Positions 34,459 to 46,140 of a stretch of 64,000 nt of DNA are shown one piece after another. Below the pieces are notes generated by a model. The model was not told where the DNA came from. It ran no database searches and saw only the letters and a program-made list of their open reading frames with translations. The stretch comes from Posidonia oceanica (taxonomy: Eukaryota; Streptophyta; Magnoliopsida; Alismatales; Posidoniaceae). Position 1 is the first letter of the stretch; every line of letters begins with the position of its first letter. The stretch spans positions 75,994,501 to 76,058,500 of the forward strand of contig JAZBRS010000014.1 of NCBI GenBank assembly GCA_037176725.1, given 5' to 3'. The translations under genes were made by a program, and so were the position numbers.

Positions 34459-35029
34459 ATGTCTATTATCAGGAGACAAGGAAAACCAGGGGAAATGCAT
34501 GAGTAAACACGCAAAACCAAGCAAAGGATGCAATGCAAAGCAATGCAAAAGAAAACAAATGCAAATGAGATAACTCATGCCTAGGATAAGGGCAATATGG
34601 TCATTGTAGGCCAAATGACTGGGCAAGGACTCTTGTAACGTGCGGGGAAGGTGTTAGGCACCCCCGACACGCCCGAGAATCAGTCTTTCTAGGCTTACGC
34701 TCGCATATGCAGGGAAATACAGGTTTGAATGCCTAAATGCCAATGAATGCCTAAATGAATGTTCATAGGTGTGCTCTAAGTGGTGGGATGCAATGCAAGG
34801 AAAGTAAACATGCAGTCTAAATGCTCAGCAACGCTGTCTGTGTTCCGAACCGGGTGAAACCTGGCTCATGAGAACTCCAAGCAGTAAGCATCACTGCCCT
34901 ATATGCAAATGCAGACGGAAAAGCAAAACGGCGGTAAAACTAAGCAATGCAGGCGACATACAAGAGAAAATGGCGTAAAACACGCGAAACAATGCGAGAA
35001 ACTGAAACAGCATGCGAAACGGTGCAAGA

Positions 35030-35395
35030 AAACGAGGCCGGCACGCAAAACGGTGTAAGAAACAAAGCGGCGCGCAAAACGGCGCAAAAGACAAAGCGGA
35101 CACGCAAAATGGTGCCAAAAATAGAGCAGGCACGTAAAATGGTGCCAAAAACAGAGCGGGCACGCAAAACGGTGCCAAAAGCAAAGCGGGCACCCGAAAC
35201 GGTGCCAAAAGCAGAGCGAGCACGTGAAACGGTGCCAAAAACAGAGGGGACACGCAAAACGGTGCCAAAAGCAAAGCAGGCACGCAAAACGATGCCAAAA
35301 ACAGAGCGGGCACGCGAAACGGTGCCAAAAGCAGAGCGGGCACGCAAAACGGAGCTAAAAGGAAAGTGGGCACGCAAAACGGTGCCAAAGTAGGT
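35030..35395 (-). repeat. 30-bp tandem array in LTR B
   Basis: About twelve units with an exact 30-bp period, of the form GTGCCAAAAGCAAAGCGGGC + ACGCAAAACG on the plus strand. Because 30 is a multiple of three, all frames stay open and give long repetitive pseudo-proteins on both strands. Confidence 0.88.
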
Positions 35396-36445
35396 GAAAT
35401 AAAGCATCGCTAAAGCCATCCAGATACAAATGCAAAGAAAAAGGGCAGGAGAAGCAAAAGAGAGGTAAACAGCGCAAGTGTGAGAACGAGCGCCATTTAA
35501 AGACCACGCAAAGTAGGTGTAAAGACCTACAACGGGGAAGGGAAGCAAGTGGAAGGATTACCACTGTTTTGTGACTGTTTTCCACCAAAATGTCCCACGA
35601 TGTGTCTTGCACGCTGCCAAGAGCTCGCGATGCGATCAGATCGTGGAAAAGGGGGAAGAAAGTCGCAATTAGTGGTGAATCCAAGGGAAACGCAACACAA
35701 AACACTGAGAGTACGCGAAAAGAGAAAACGGAGTTGATAGATAAGAAGAGGAAGTCTTACTCTACATGCTCGAGAAACCAGAAAGCAAAAACAATGCATG
35801 GAATGCAAATGGTGTGCAAATGAATGTTGTGCAAGGGTTCAGGAGGACTTACCTTGGAATCTGAAGCCTGATCTGAAATCTGCTTGGTCCATGCTGAAGA
35901 GTGCTCCGCCGGGGTCGTCCAGGTAACTTGGTTGAGAAGATCCAACGGCCGGATCTGAAGATATCCCAGCTTCAAGGCAAAGGGGCCAGAATAGGGGAGA
36001 AGAATGGATCTAGGTGTACAGGAGGTCCTAGGGGTGCGCAAAACAGGTCCTCCCAGGTGAATGGGAGCTAGGAATGCTTAAGTGTGTGCAAGAAATGCCA
36101 AATGCAAGAATGCATGAGTGCAATGCATGCAAAATGCAAGAAAAGACTTAGGGATGATTTTTCAGAAAACTGAGGACTTATATGCAATTTTTGAAAAAGT
36201 GGGGGTCTAAATGCAAAGGTTTTGAAAAGCTGGGGGCTTTTATGCAAAGTTTTTGAAAAAAGGAGGGTCTGAATGCAATTTTACAAAATACAGGGCTCAA
36301 AATGTAATTTTTCAAGATAGACATGCATCAGGTCAAGTTTTGAAATCATATGGTAAGTTGGCATGCAATTTTGAAATCAACAGGGTCTAAAATGCAAGTT
36401 TTCCAGCAAAACAGGGGTCTGAGTGGTATGGGAATGCAAACAGGG

Positions 36446-36789
36446 GACCTATATGCAATTTTTAAATCATGCAGGGTCAAAAATGCAATTTTATAAGCAA
36501 AATATGCATTTAAATGATTTTTATAAGTAGGCAGAGGACCTATATGCAATTTTTAAATCATGCAGGGTCAAAAATGCAATTTTATAAGCAAAATATGCAT
36601 TTAAATGACAGGCAGAGGACCTATATGCAATTTTTAAATCATGCAGGGTCAAAAATGTAATTTTATAAGCAAAATATACATTTAAATGACAGGTAGAGGA
36701 CCTATATGCAATTTTTAAATCATATAGGGTCAAAAATGCAATTTTATAAGCAAAATAGGCATTTAAATGTATGCTGTGCATTGATGAAG
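36446..36789 (-). repeat. Four-copy 81-91 bp tandem array in LTR B
   Basis: Units begin with GACCTATATGCAATTTTTAA at 36446, 36537, 36618 and 36699, with another partial start at 36790. Steps are 91, 81, 81 and 91 bp. They lie in a wider zone (36140-37180) of loosely repeated ATGCAATTTT blocks. LTR D has the matching zone at 49450-50230 with fewer complete units. Confidence 0.8.
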
Positions 36790-39700
36790 GACCTATATGC
36801 AAAAATCAGAAAACATGAGAGAAATGATGCAATGCAGTAAGGAAAATTGAAAAATGAAGACCTAAGTTAACAGATCAGAGGACTAAAGTACAAATAAGAA
36901 AAGCAACAGGGACCAGAAATGCAATATATCAAGGTAAAATTAAAGCATTAAATTAGATTAACTACTGAATGACTAACATGCAATAATAGAAAGCTAGAGG
37001 GCCAGGACTTAAACAAAACACTGAAGAGAAACACTGTAGAAGGGCTAACATGCAATTAATCAATTTTTTAAGTTTTTCATGCAATATCATAAGATTTACA
37101 TACGAAATTAAATGAATGATAAACAGAGGTGAGACTGGAATGCAATAAATCAAAAAAGCAAGGCAGATATGCAATATTTGGCAAAATAAGCATGGTAAGC
37201 AAAAATAAAGCTATAGTGTTTGGAAGAAAAAACCAGGCACTGTAGCAAAATGCTACTAGTGCCCGGAGAAGGAGAAAGGGGGTGTTGGAGAGGCGCAGAC
37301 GCAACGACGATGCTCTCCGGAGCTCGGCAGAGTTTGCTGTAGTGTTGGCGAGCGGCGACGAGGCTCGGAGCAGGCTGGAGAAGACGCCAGAGCGTCGCAG
37401 ATCTGCTCGGAGGCGGTCCGGGCGATCGACGCGTCGTCGTGGCATTCTAAGGCCACCAGAGTACTCCTGGAGGTCGAGCGGTTCTCGGGGGATAGTCGGT
37501 GACTGGTTCTGCAGCTGGAGCAGCGATCCGAGCTCAGAGCTCGCCGGAGAAGAAGGAGTTGCCGGCGATGACGACTCGGAGCAGGAGGGGACAGAAGGCT
37601 AAACTAAGGGCCAGAAAAGCATGAAGAGGAAAAAACTAAACTAATGGCGTGGAGCAGTACCAGTTTCGGCGTCCGGAGAGCTCCCCTGACGTCTAGTGCT
37701 TCAGTGGTCGCCGGCGGTGATCGTCTGGTCGCTGCGGGTGCTGTCGACGGCTCGAAAGTGCTGCGATCGACTCAGTGAAGTCTTCCGGAGCTCGCTGGAT
37801 CTCTGGAACGAAGTTTCGCGGCCCGGAGGAGAACTTGGCTTCTGTGGGTTCAGCAGAGATCGCCTGAGGTGGGGGGTGGATTTTGTTGCCCCTCAGGCCA
37901 GTTGGAGGGTGCCGACGAACTTCTGGAGGTCTAGTGAGGGTTTCTAGGTAACTGAATTGGGTCGTGGTGGACTGGAGAGGAAGTTTGCTGATGAAGGTGA
38001 TTTTTGGTCAAAATCGGGGCTAACAGTTTGTGATGGAGGGCTTAGTCTGTGGTGGTGATGGAGGCTGAAGGTTTGGTAGTTTGGGGAGGTGATGTTCAGG
38101 GGAGTTGGGTGCTAGAGTCTGGGAAGATTTGGGGCTCAGTAGAGTCGGGAATTTTGGAAGAGGTGGAGTGTTGGATTCTGTTTCGGAAATGGAGGAGTTG
38201 GAGGGTGGTTTCAGAGCGGTTTGGGTCGTGGATTAGGGGGTTGTGAAGCTGGTTGCCTGGGTGAGATTGGGGAAGGAATCGGGAGTGGTTTAAGGACTGG
38301 AACGGGTGCTGGTTTCAGGTAGAAAGGAAGAGGAGGAAGGAGCTGAGTTTTTCAGTGGAAAGAGGAAGGGATTTGGGTGCTCTCCGCTCTGGATTCTCTC
38401 ACTCTCTCTGGACGACGAAAAAGCAGAAGAGGAGGTGAAGGCTGGAGTCTTTAAGCAGCTGCTGGAGGGTCGAGACGCGCGGCGGATTCAAATTCTCCAC
38501 CAGCGGGAGGCAGCTGTTGGCAGAGGCGAGGACAACCGAAGGTGACGGCAATTAATGCCCCGGAAGTCTTGCTGAGATGGGAGAGAGGACGATGGTGAGC
38601 TGGGTTTCGATGTGATCGAGAGGGAAGGAGGAAATCAAATTTGAAGAGGCGGAGGGAAGCTGCTGACACGGGAGTAATTGAGGAAGAAGAAGAAGAAGAA
38701 GGGTGGAAGAGGAGGAGTGGTCGTGGGCCGGGTTGCGCGAAAGAAAAGAAAAAAGAAAGAAAGAAAAGAAGGAAGGAGGGGAGACGGGCCGGACTGGGCC
38801 GAAAGGGAAAGAAAGGAAAGAATAGAAAGAAAGGAAGAAAGGGAAGGAGGAAGAGAAAGGAGAGAAATAAATTAGATAAAAATAAAATAAAATAAAATAA
38901 AAATAGGAAAGGTTTTTATAGTGATTGTGTTTTAAGTTGGGACTTTGATTAAGTTCTTTAATGATTGTTTTTGATTAGTTAATTAGGTTTAAAGGGATTT
39001 TAGTTTTGATTAGGGTTTTTAGGGTTCTGTTTATTTTGATTTGTTTTTGATTTTGATTAAATGTTTGTTAAGTCTTTTAAGTTGTTTTTTAATTATGTTT
39101 TTCTTGTTAAACTTGGGATGTTAATTAGGATTTTTTAAAGTTTGTTTTTAAATCAATTAGAGTGAGTTTTAGATTTTTAATTTTGGTCTTTTTCCTTAAG
39201 TCTTTTTTGATTTGCTTTTGATTTTTGTTTGTTAAGTTCTTTTAATATATATTTTTTTTAGTTAAGTTTTCTTGTTGAGTTCTTAATTAAGTGTTTTTAA
39301 ATTCTGATTGTTTGTTTTTTTTTTCTTCTTTTTAGTTAGGTTTTTGAATTATTCTTTTTAGATTTGTTAAGTTAGGTTTCTCTCTTTCCTAATTAGTTGT
39401 CTTGGCATTTTTTAATTGTTTTCTTTTCTTTTTAGGAATTGTTTTTGATTGTTTTTTAGTAAGGTTCTTACTTTGGCTTGTTTTGATTGCATTTTAGTTT
39501 TTTCTTGATTTTACAGCATTTTGTTTTGGTTTGTTTTGCATTTTTTTAAGTTGCATTCTTGATTTTCCATTTTGGCTAGATTTAGTTAGGTTTAAGTTTT
39601 TAACTGTTTGCTTAATGTTTTTAATTATTTTTTCTTAGTGTTTTGGTTTGTTTTCCTTTTGTTTCAGAGTTTTGAAGGTTTTTAAGGATTTAGCAAGAGA

Positions 39701-40385
39701 AAGGAAAAGGAAATTAAAGGGAAGAAGAAAAGAGAGAAATGGAGGAATAAAGAGGAAAGAGAGGAATTGAAAGAAAGTAATTTTTTGGAGGTCAAGGAAA
39801 ATGCTAAAAATAAGATAAAAATAGAAATAAGATTGAGAAGAGATAGAAACACAAGGGGGGCCCACAGCCAGGCAAGAAAAAGGGAGAGAAGGGGGTGAAA
39901 AGAAGGAGGATAATCAAGAGAGAGAGAGGAGAGAGAAAAGAATAATCCAGGAGAGAGAAAAGGATAATTTAGGTAAATGGAGGGTTTAGAGGTTTTGAAA
40001 AGGGGTGAAAATTGGGGAGTGTGTAGCCTGGAGTCTCTAGTGTTGGTCCTAGGCTTTTGGTTTGGTTTTGAGAAAGTTTTGGAAGGGTTTTGAGGTGTAG
40101 AAAAAGGGTAGTTTTACCTAGGTTTTCTAGGGTTTTTGGGAGTGGTTTTGGGTTGAGAATTTTTAAGGATTTTGGTAGGTTTGCTAAGCCTGGAATGGTG
40201 GGTTTTCCTATAATTTTTGGGTAAGTTTCGGGTTAGGGAAAGGGGTGTAAGCTTAGGTCAAGTTTGGGCTTGTTTTGAAGGATAAGATGTAAAGGAATGG
40301 TGTGGTTTGACCTAGGTTTGGATCCAGAAGTCACCAGAGAACTCCAACTGATTCAAGCCTGTCAAAATGGGGTGTCAACAGCTGC

Positions 40386-40432
40386 CGACCCGAAAAAGAA
40401 CTCTAGACAAGACTATCGTACTTACCGCCCCT
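40386..40432 (-). other. Tat-like element A internal fragment between two LTRs
   Basis: 47 bp continuing the sequence of 33997-34320 across the solo LTR. It carries the CGGTAAGTACGATAGTCTTG block, close to CGGCAAGCACGTTAGTCTTG at about 34290-34315. It is cut at 40432 by the start of the plus-strand Tat-like element. Confidence 0.6.
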
Positions 40433-43400
40433 TGTAGACACCCCATTCTGACAGCCCAGAAGTTGGTTGTTTTCTCCTGCAGGCTCGTGTGGACTCTGGA
40501 ATGGCACTCCCATTTCTAACCCATTTTCTAACCCATTTTCAAGCCTAAAACCCTTGCCTAAACCCCAAGCCTTAACCCAAGCCTTTTTGCCAATTTTTAA
40601 AACCCTTTTAACCCAAGCCCATGCCCATTTGCTGCTTTTGCCAACTAAGCATGTTGTACGCTGGAATAGGCAGCGTCCAACGTTGGACGTGCCCTGTGCT
40701 AGCGTCCAACGTTGGACGCCTCCTGCTCCAGTGTCCAACGGCTCGATTGCAGCAGCGGCTGATCCGCCTCCTTCGGCTCACCGCCCGTCCACTTCACCGC
40801 CTCCCTGCACTTACTACCTGTCCCCTCTCACACTCCATGCCATCCACTACCTTCCAAAGCCCACTAACTACTCATCTCTTCTCTATCAGCACCTAATCCA
40901 CTCTCTAAGCCCTCACTGCCATCCACCGCTGGCTTCTCTACCACCAGTTGTTCCGTTGCCACCCTCTGGCATGCCCACACCCCCTCCGCCATCCTCATGG
41001 CCTCAGCACACCTAGAGCACCTGCAAAAGCCTGTCAATTCCCCTCTGAGCCGCTGCAATTTGTAGCAGAACCCATGCACCCATTGAACAAAACCAGCCCA
41101 ACCACCCTTCTTCCTGAGAGAGCACAGACCAGCACAGCCCTCACCCTCTGCAATTCTCCACCTCCAAAGCTAGACAAAGTGTCCACCTTCCTCCCGGACC
41201 CTTTGCTGGCCTCTCCCGTGCCCCCAACAGCCCGTACAACCTCGTCGGTGTCAGCTCTGCCTCTACTTCCGCAGTGCTGGTGAAGGAGGTCGACACGCCA
41301 TTCCAGGCCGCGACGAGGTAAGCTCTCTATCCCCATAGGTCATGCATGCTAGTATGAATGTTCCCATGCATTTTTGCATTTTTCTGAATCCTTTTGGCCG
41401 CAATTTGTGGCCAGAATGGAGTTCAGTGTGTTGGACGCACCAGCTGGTGCGTCCAACGTTGGATGCGACATATGCCAGCGTCCAACACCCTGTCTTGCTC
41501 CGCTTTTGTTCCAATGCTTTCCATGCTTTGCTACTGCTTGCTATTTTATAAATCCATGCTGTATGTCTTCCTTACATGTTCTCTGATGTTGTGCCATGCC
41601 TATTTGCTTGTTCCATGCTTGCTTGAACCATCTTTGCATGCTCTGATATCAGTCTACCATCTGCCTACGTTGGACGCTAGGGTGAGCCGTGTCCAACGTT
41701 GGACGCTGGTTCACCTTGCATCCAACACCTCTGTTTGCTTTGCTTTGCTACCATGCCTACATTATGCCCTTTTTTATGCTTATTCATGATTCATGCTTGC
41801 TTAGAGATGCCTGGCCCCTATGACAACCATGTTTAGGTTTGCTAGGTCTTTTCAAGTTGCATGCCTTCTTTTTGCAAGTTTTAATCCTATGTTCCTATGC
41901 TTGCTTTCCTCTTTCTTGCTTTCCCTAAGTTAAATGCTTGTTGTGGATGCTTCCTTCTGCTCTAATATGCCTTAGTATAACTGCATGCATATAGGTGGGG
42001 TTAGAGCTGAGCTCCCCCTTTAGTACAGGTGGGTCTGCATGCTTTGGTCGTTGGACACCAGAGCCTTCAGCGTCCAACGTTGGATGCTGCTGGCTCCAGC
42101 GTCCAACGTCCCAGCCCCTCATGTTGTTGTTTTAAGCTAGCATGATGTTCTGATCTGGTTCTTTGCATGTCTCCTGTGTTTCCATGCAGGTTTAGCTTCC
42201 TTTGCAACTGTTCTTAAGCTTCCATTACATTATTTGCTTGTTTATGCATGTTTTTTTTTGTGTGCTGTGCCTCCCAGGGCGTTGTATGCTGCTGGTGCTG
42301 GCGTCCAACATTGGACGCCGGCCTAGCTCGCATCCAACACCCTGGTTGTGTCTCTGACCTGAGACAAGCTACAGGTAAGGTTCTTTCTGGTTTTTTTTGT
42401 GACCCCATGCTTGTGTGTTTGTCCCATGCTCATCCCCAGTGGCCCAAATGCATGTACCCATTTTTTATTTTGCTTTTGCATGCTTCTTTCTCACTTCTGT
42501 CTTCTGATCTGTGTTGGATGCCAGCCACTCTGGCGTCTAACGTTGGACGCCCAGTGTACAGGCGTCTAACAACCTGCTTGCTTGAATCCTTGATTCTGGC
42601 TTGTTCCTTGTTCTGATTCCTCTTCTAATCTTCTGTTAGGTTAGTCTTGCATGTCATGCACCCATTTAGTTGCATTTTTGCATCTGTATTGCATCCATGT
42701 AGCTAGATTGCATGGTTTTCCCAAAATTGCATGCTGCTCGCCTCCAGCAGGTGTTGGACGCTAGCAATGCTAGCGTCCAACGTTGGACGCTGGTGTTACC
42801 AGCATCCAATGCTTGCAGATGGCTGACAGCCATTTTAAAACGCCGATTTCGCTTCGCTCGCTATTTTCTGCATTTTTTCGCTTTTTTGGCTTGCTGCAAC
42901 CCCTATGCATGTTGCCCACCCCTTTGTTTTGGTTTTGCACCCTGCTTTGCCTCGTTTTCCATGCTTTGCCTCGTTTTCCACATTTTGCATCGTTTCCCAC
43001 TCCGCTGCATAGTTTCCTGCGCCCCGTTGCACCATTTTCCACCCTTTGCCTCGTTTTCCGTGCCTCGCAATATTTTCTGCATTTTTGTGCCGTTTTCTGC
43101 ACCTGCTTATGCTTTATCGCTTGCATGTCGCTTGCATTGCTTGGTTTCCTCGCGGTCTTGCTTTGTCGCTTGCATCTGCATATAGGGCTATGATGCTTAC
43201 TGCCTAGGAGTTCTCACGAACCAGGGTCCGCCCAGTTCGGAACACTAGCAGCGTTGCTGAGCACATAGATAGCACGTTTATTTCCCATGCATGGTAGGTA
43301 GGCATTCATCGCATTTAAGCATTAGGCTAGCAATTCCCTGCATTAGCGCGAGATTGCCTAAGAAAGACCGACTCTCGGACATATCGGGGTGCCTAACACC

Positions 43401-43766
43401 TTCCCCGTGCGTAACAGGAGTCCTTGCCTTTTCTCTTGGCTCGCATCGACCTCTCCCTTATCCTAGGCCTGAGTCATAGCATAGCATGGCATAGCATAGC
43501 TTAGTTTAGCATCGCATACCTTTGGCCCTCCTTGCATCCGATTTTACATGTCTTTTCATGCTTTACCCCTGGTTTTCCCTGTCTTCTAATTCAATAGACC
43601 TGGTGGCAACTCCGATTTTGTCTCATCATTTCTTTTCTTTTCTTTTGCCAGCGTTTCTGAGTTGAGTTTCTTCCCTCGGATCCTGCCGCATATAGTGAGC
43701 CTATTTTGATCGGTGCACGCAAACTTTGGTATCGTGTATGGACGATCAGAATTCAGGATTACTACA
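40433..43766 (+). repeat. 5' LTR of element C (3.33 kb)
   Basis: TGTAGACACCCCATTC...GGATTACTACA. It carries seven double-hairpin modules, a zone of degenerate TTTTCC/TGCCTCG repeats (42840-43110), the box with GCCTAACACCTTCCCC and GGAGTCCTT (43388-43422), and GGTGGCAACTCCG at 43602-43614. It is the full-length relative of the LTR split at 24473-26384 and 32941-33996. Confidence 0.88.
40653..42810 (+). repeat. Seven double-hairpin modules in LTR C
   Basis: Modules at 40653-40739 (triple), 41430-41486, 41669-41726, 42050-42107, 42281-42338, 42513-42570 and 42753-42810. Spacing is 239, 381, 231, 232 and 240 bp for the last six. The centre is often the 18-bp palindrome GCGTCCAACGTTGGACGC. The left half of 41430-41457 is a perfect 28-bp palindrome, and 42753-42781 is a 13-bp stem with a 3-base loop. 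Arm bases next to the loops differ between modules, yet pair within each one. Confidence 0.9.
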
Positions 43767-43785
43767 GTAGCGACTATGCTGGGGA
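43767..43785 (+). promoter_or_regulatory. Degenerate PBS of element C
   Basis: GTAGCGACTATGCTGGGGA follows the LTR end directly. It differs at two positions from the intact site of element D, consistent with an older insertion. Confidence 0.8.
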
Positions 43786-44871
43786 GCAGTACTCCGACTT
43801 TCGCTTTGGCCTTCTCGCCTCTTACTTTTGTGTTTTGCTTACTTTTTGCTTCCGCTTGCCTTACTTGCTTACCTGCTTGCTTGTTTATTTACCTGCTTTA
43901 TGCCATGATTGCTTGCACTGCTTTATTTTCCTGCATCGCATGTCTAAATAATTGCTTGGCACTATACATGCTTTTTGGGTGGTGAATGCTTTGTTTTACA
44001 CATTTGCTATGCCATTGCACACGTACATGCCATGCATGCCTGCTTTTGACATGATAAGTGTTTCCTTCTCACTATCATAACCACCTACACTTGCACATGC
44101 CATGCCCATGCTTTTTGACTTGCTGTGTGAATTGCTTGCATGCCATGACTCCTTGTTTCTCTCCCATTCGCATATGCCATGCCTAGGATAGTAGAAACCT
44201 GCTTGCTTCCCTCCTGTTTAAAATAAAAGCCACAATAAATCCAAGCAATAACATCTAAGCACAACTAGAGCCAAAACTTGTAATTTTTCCCCCTAGTTAA
44301 TAAAACGCAAGTAAAACACTCTAAAGCATTTGCATCAGCGTTTAGAAAGCATGCATTCTTCTCATCTGAGTCAACCCACAGTCTGAGAAGGATAGTCCCG
44401 GCTTCTTGCCCCCAACGCTTTGGCGTGGCGCAAGTCAGTCGGTCTGTCCCCCTTGTCCAGGGGTCGTATCGGTGTTATTGGAGGGTACCACCCATACTTC
44501 TAGCAGGGTCGAGGCCACCAATGCACCACCCGTTATACCTGAGCTTTGACAGGGTCGAGACGGGAGCCTTTTTTCTGACCTAGAGTCTACATAATCCCAT
44601 CACCCCTGAGTGCGTCCTGGTAGGTCATCTACTCGGGACATGCATGGTGAGAGAGCGCATATTAGGACATTCATCTGCATCATGCCACCCCTAATAACTA
44701 TTTTTTGCATCCAACCTCTAACGCGTTTATTGGTTTTGCAGGTAGGTGCGGGTTCCTTTAGTTAGGAGCTACCTGTCCCTAAGCTACCTGTCGCCTCCGA
44801 CAGTAGCTCTCCTTAGGTCTTATGCCCCTGTCTTCAGCCGCAGACCTGTTTGCTTTCGCTTGCCGTCCGCT
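43786..44871 (+). other. Leader of element C
   Basis: Untranslated leader before gag. The block around 44395-44600 (GTGGCGCAAGTCAGTCGGTC and following) is conserved in the leader of element D at 52850-53050, which suggests a functional RNA segment such as packaging or translation control. No long real ORF. Confidence 0.65.
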
Positions 44872-46140
44872 ATGGCCCAGCATACCGACGAGCCTCCTTC
44901 CTCTTTGGCGTCAGGAGAGTTACCGACTTCGGTCTCTCCTTCCCCTGCTTTGGCATCTCCTGTCTCCTCTCCACTTCTGGTGTAGGAGACTTCCCAGTCC
45001 CTTTATTCGAATCAAGGGTCGACCTTAGCCGATCTGGAGCTTGTCACCGAGTCTGCCGCGATGACCGCCACTTGGGCTCCAGGAGCGTCACCTTCTGTTC
45101 CATCCCAGGGCCTTCCTGCCTCGGGAATCCAACCTTCTGCGGCTGTCCTTTGCGTAGGATCCACTCCTGTTGCTTCCTTGGTTTCCGCTCCCCCTTTGGC
45201 GGACACCTCTTTGTGTCTCGGCCCGTCAGTCGATGCGTTCTCTGCCTCGCAAGCATGGCGTTTATTGGCTAAGGCCAATAGGCTGCGAAGCATGGCTCTC
45301 GCACTCGACCTGACTGTGGCCTGCTCTTCCCGCCCAACCCTTGAGGTTCCGACGCCGCCTTCTGTAGCCCTGCAGGCGCACTACATTGCACTTCCGTCCT
45401 TTCCATCACCCCGGCTCCTCACAGCTCCAGCGATGGGGGTGCATTTTCAGCCTCCTGCACCTACACAACACCTTGCACTACATGCAACTCCTTCCTCTGG
45501 TGGCCAGTCTTCTGGATTGGCAGGAGCATAGCACCCCTCAGGCTCGTTGCCCAACACCGTGCCCGTGCAACAGCTGCTGCTCCCCCGTACTACACCTTAC
45601 ACTACACAGCATACTATCTATCCATTTTCCTTGCATCAGGTTCAGACTCCTGCATTCATAGCACCACACTTTGCACCCTTGCACAGGTATGCTGGTCCTC
45701 ACGCTACGACGCCAGGTAGCGTGACAGTGGATCCGGAGGAGCGCTCTCGCGCGACCCGCACAGCATTCGCGGTCCCTGCCTCTGCTACACAACCATCGCC
45801 AGCAGCAGCCTCAGACGCCTTCCTTACTAGGTTGGGTGATCTAGAGAGAGCACTTCGTCAAGTGCAAGGCCAGGACCGCCAGCCTTACCAATTTCGCGAC
45901 CTCTGTGTCTTTCCTGAGGCTGCACTCCCTTTGAAGTTCTGTATCCCGGACTTCGATAAATATGATGGTAGAGGCTGCCCCATCTCGCATCTGAAGGCTT
46001 ATTGCGGGGACCTTTCTCAGCTTCAGGCTGATGAAAGGCTCCTTATCCGCCTGTTCCAGAAGAGTTTAACCGGTCCCGCGCTCAGGTGATTCACGTCCCT
46101 TGACACGGCTGCGGTGCAGACTTGGACTAGTCTTTCTCGG
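44872..46140 (+). pseudogene. Element C gag, N-terminal part (broken, cut by element D)
   Basis: Starts at ATG 44872 (MAQHTDEP), matching the MAQ start in element D. One frame runs to the insertion point, with a Pro/Ser/Ala-rich N-terminus and then the conserved gag core from about 45830 (IPDFDKYDGRGCP, LKAYCGDL). Stops: TAG at 44983 and 45529, TGA at 46087. The TAG at 45529 aligns with CAG, and the TGA with TGG, in element D, so both are single transitions. The frame is cut at 46140. Confidence 0.85.

Larger units (their letters stand above)
34326..40380 (-). mobile_element. Solo LTR of Tat-like family B/D (6.05 kb)
   Basis: In minus orientation it runs TGTTGACACCCC (40380) to GGATTACTACA (34326). 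It has the same structure as the 5.86-kb 5' LTR at 46141-51998. It is flanked by GCTGC on both sides (34321-34325, 40381-40385) and there is no PBS next to its 3' end, as expected for a solo LTR left by LTR-LTR recombination. Inside it are a 30-bp tandem array, an 81-91 bp array, a GC-rich segment (37250-38760) and a T-rich segment (38930-39660). Long open frames in it are repeat artefacts. Confidence 0.85.
40433..46140 (+). mobile_element. Tat-like Ty3-gypsy element C, 5' part
   Basis: Plus-strand element of family A/C: 5' LTR (40433-43766), degenerate PBS, leader and gag. It is interrupted in gag at 46140 by element D; the remainder is beyond the window. Gag homology to element D places it in the same Tat/Ogre-type lineage. 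The LTR start is directly preceded by CCCCT; the second copy of a target duplication would be outside the window. Confidence 0.85.

Noticed and set aside
37250..38900. Several GC-rich, Arg/Gly/Ser-rich open frames in solo LTR B
   Set aside because: The same GC-rich zone is present in LTR D (47700-49290) on the other strand with unrelated frames, so it is LTR composition and not a captured gene that I can recognise.
40653..42810. CRISPR-like array
   Set aside because: Regularly spaced palindromic repeats, but spacers are about 175 bp, the DNA is a plant LTR and there are no cas genes. Listed instead as hairpin modules.
44746..46089. Several separate small genes in 44.7-46.1 kb
   Set aside because: All belong to one gag frame of element C, broken by TAG/TGA codons; the overlapping frames are shadows.
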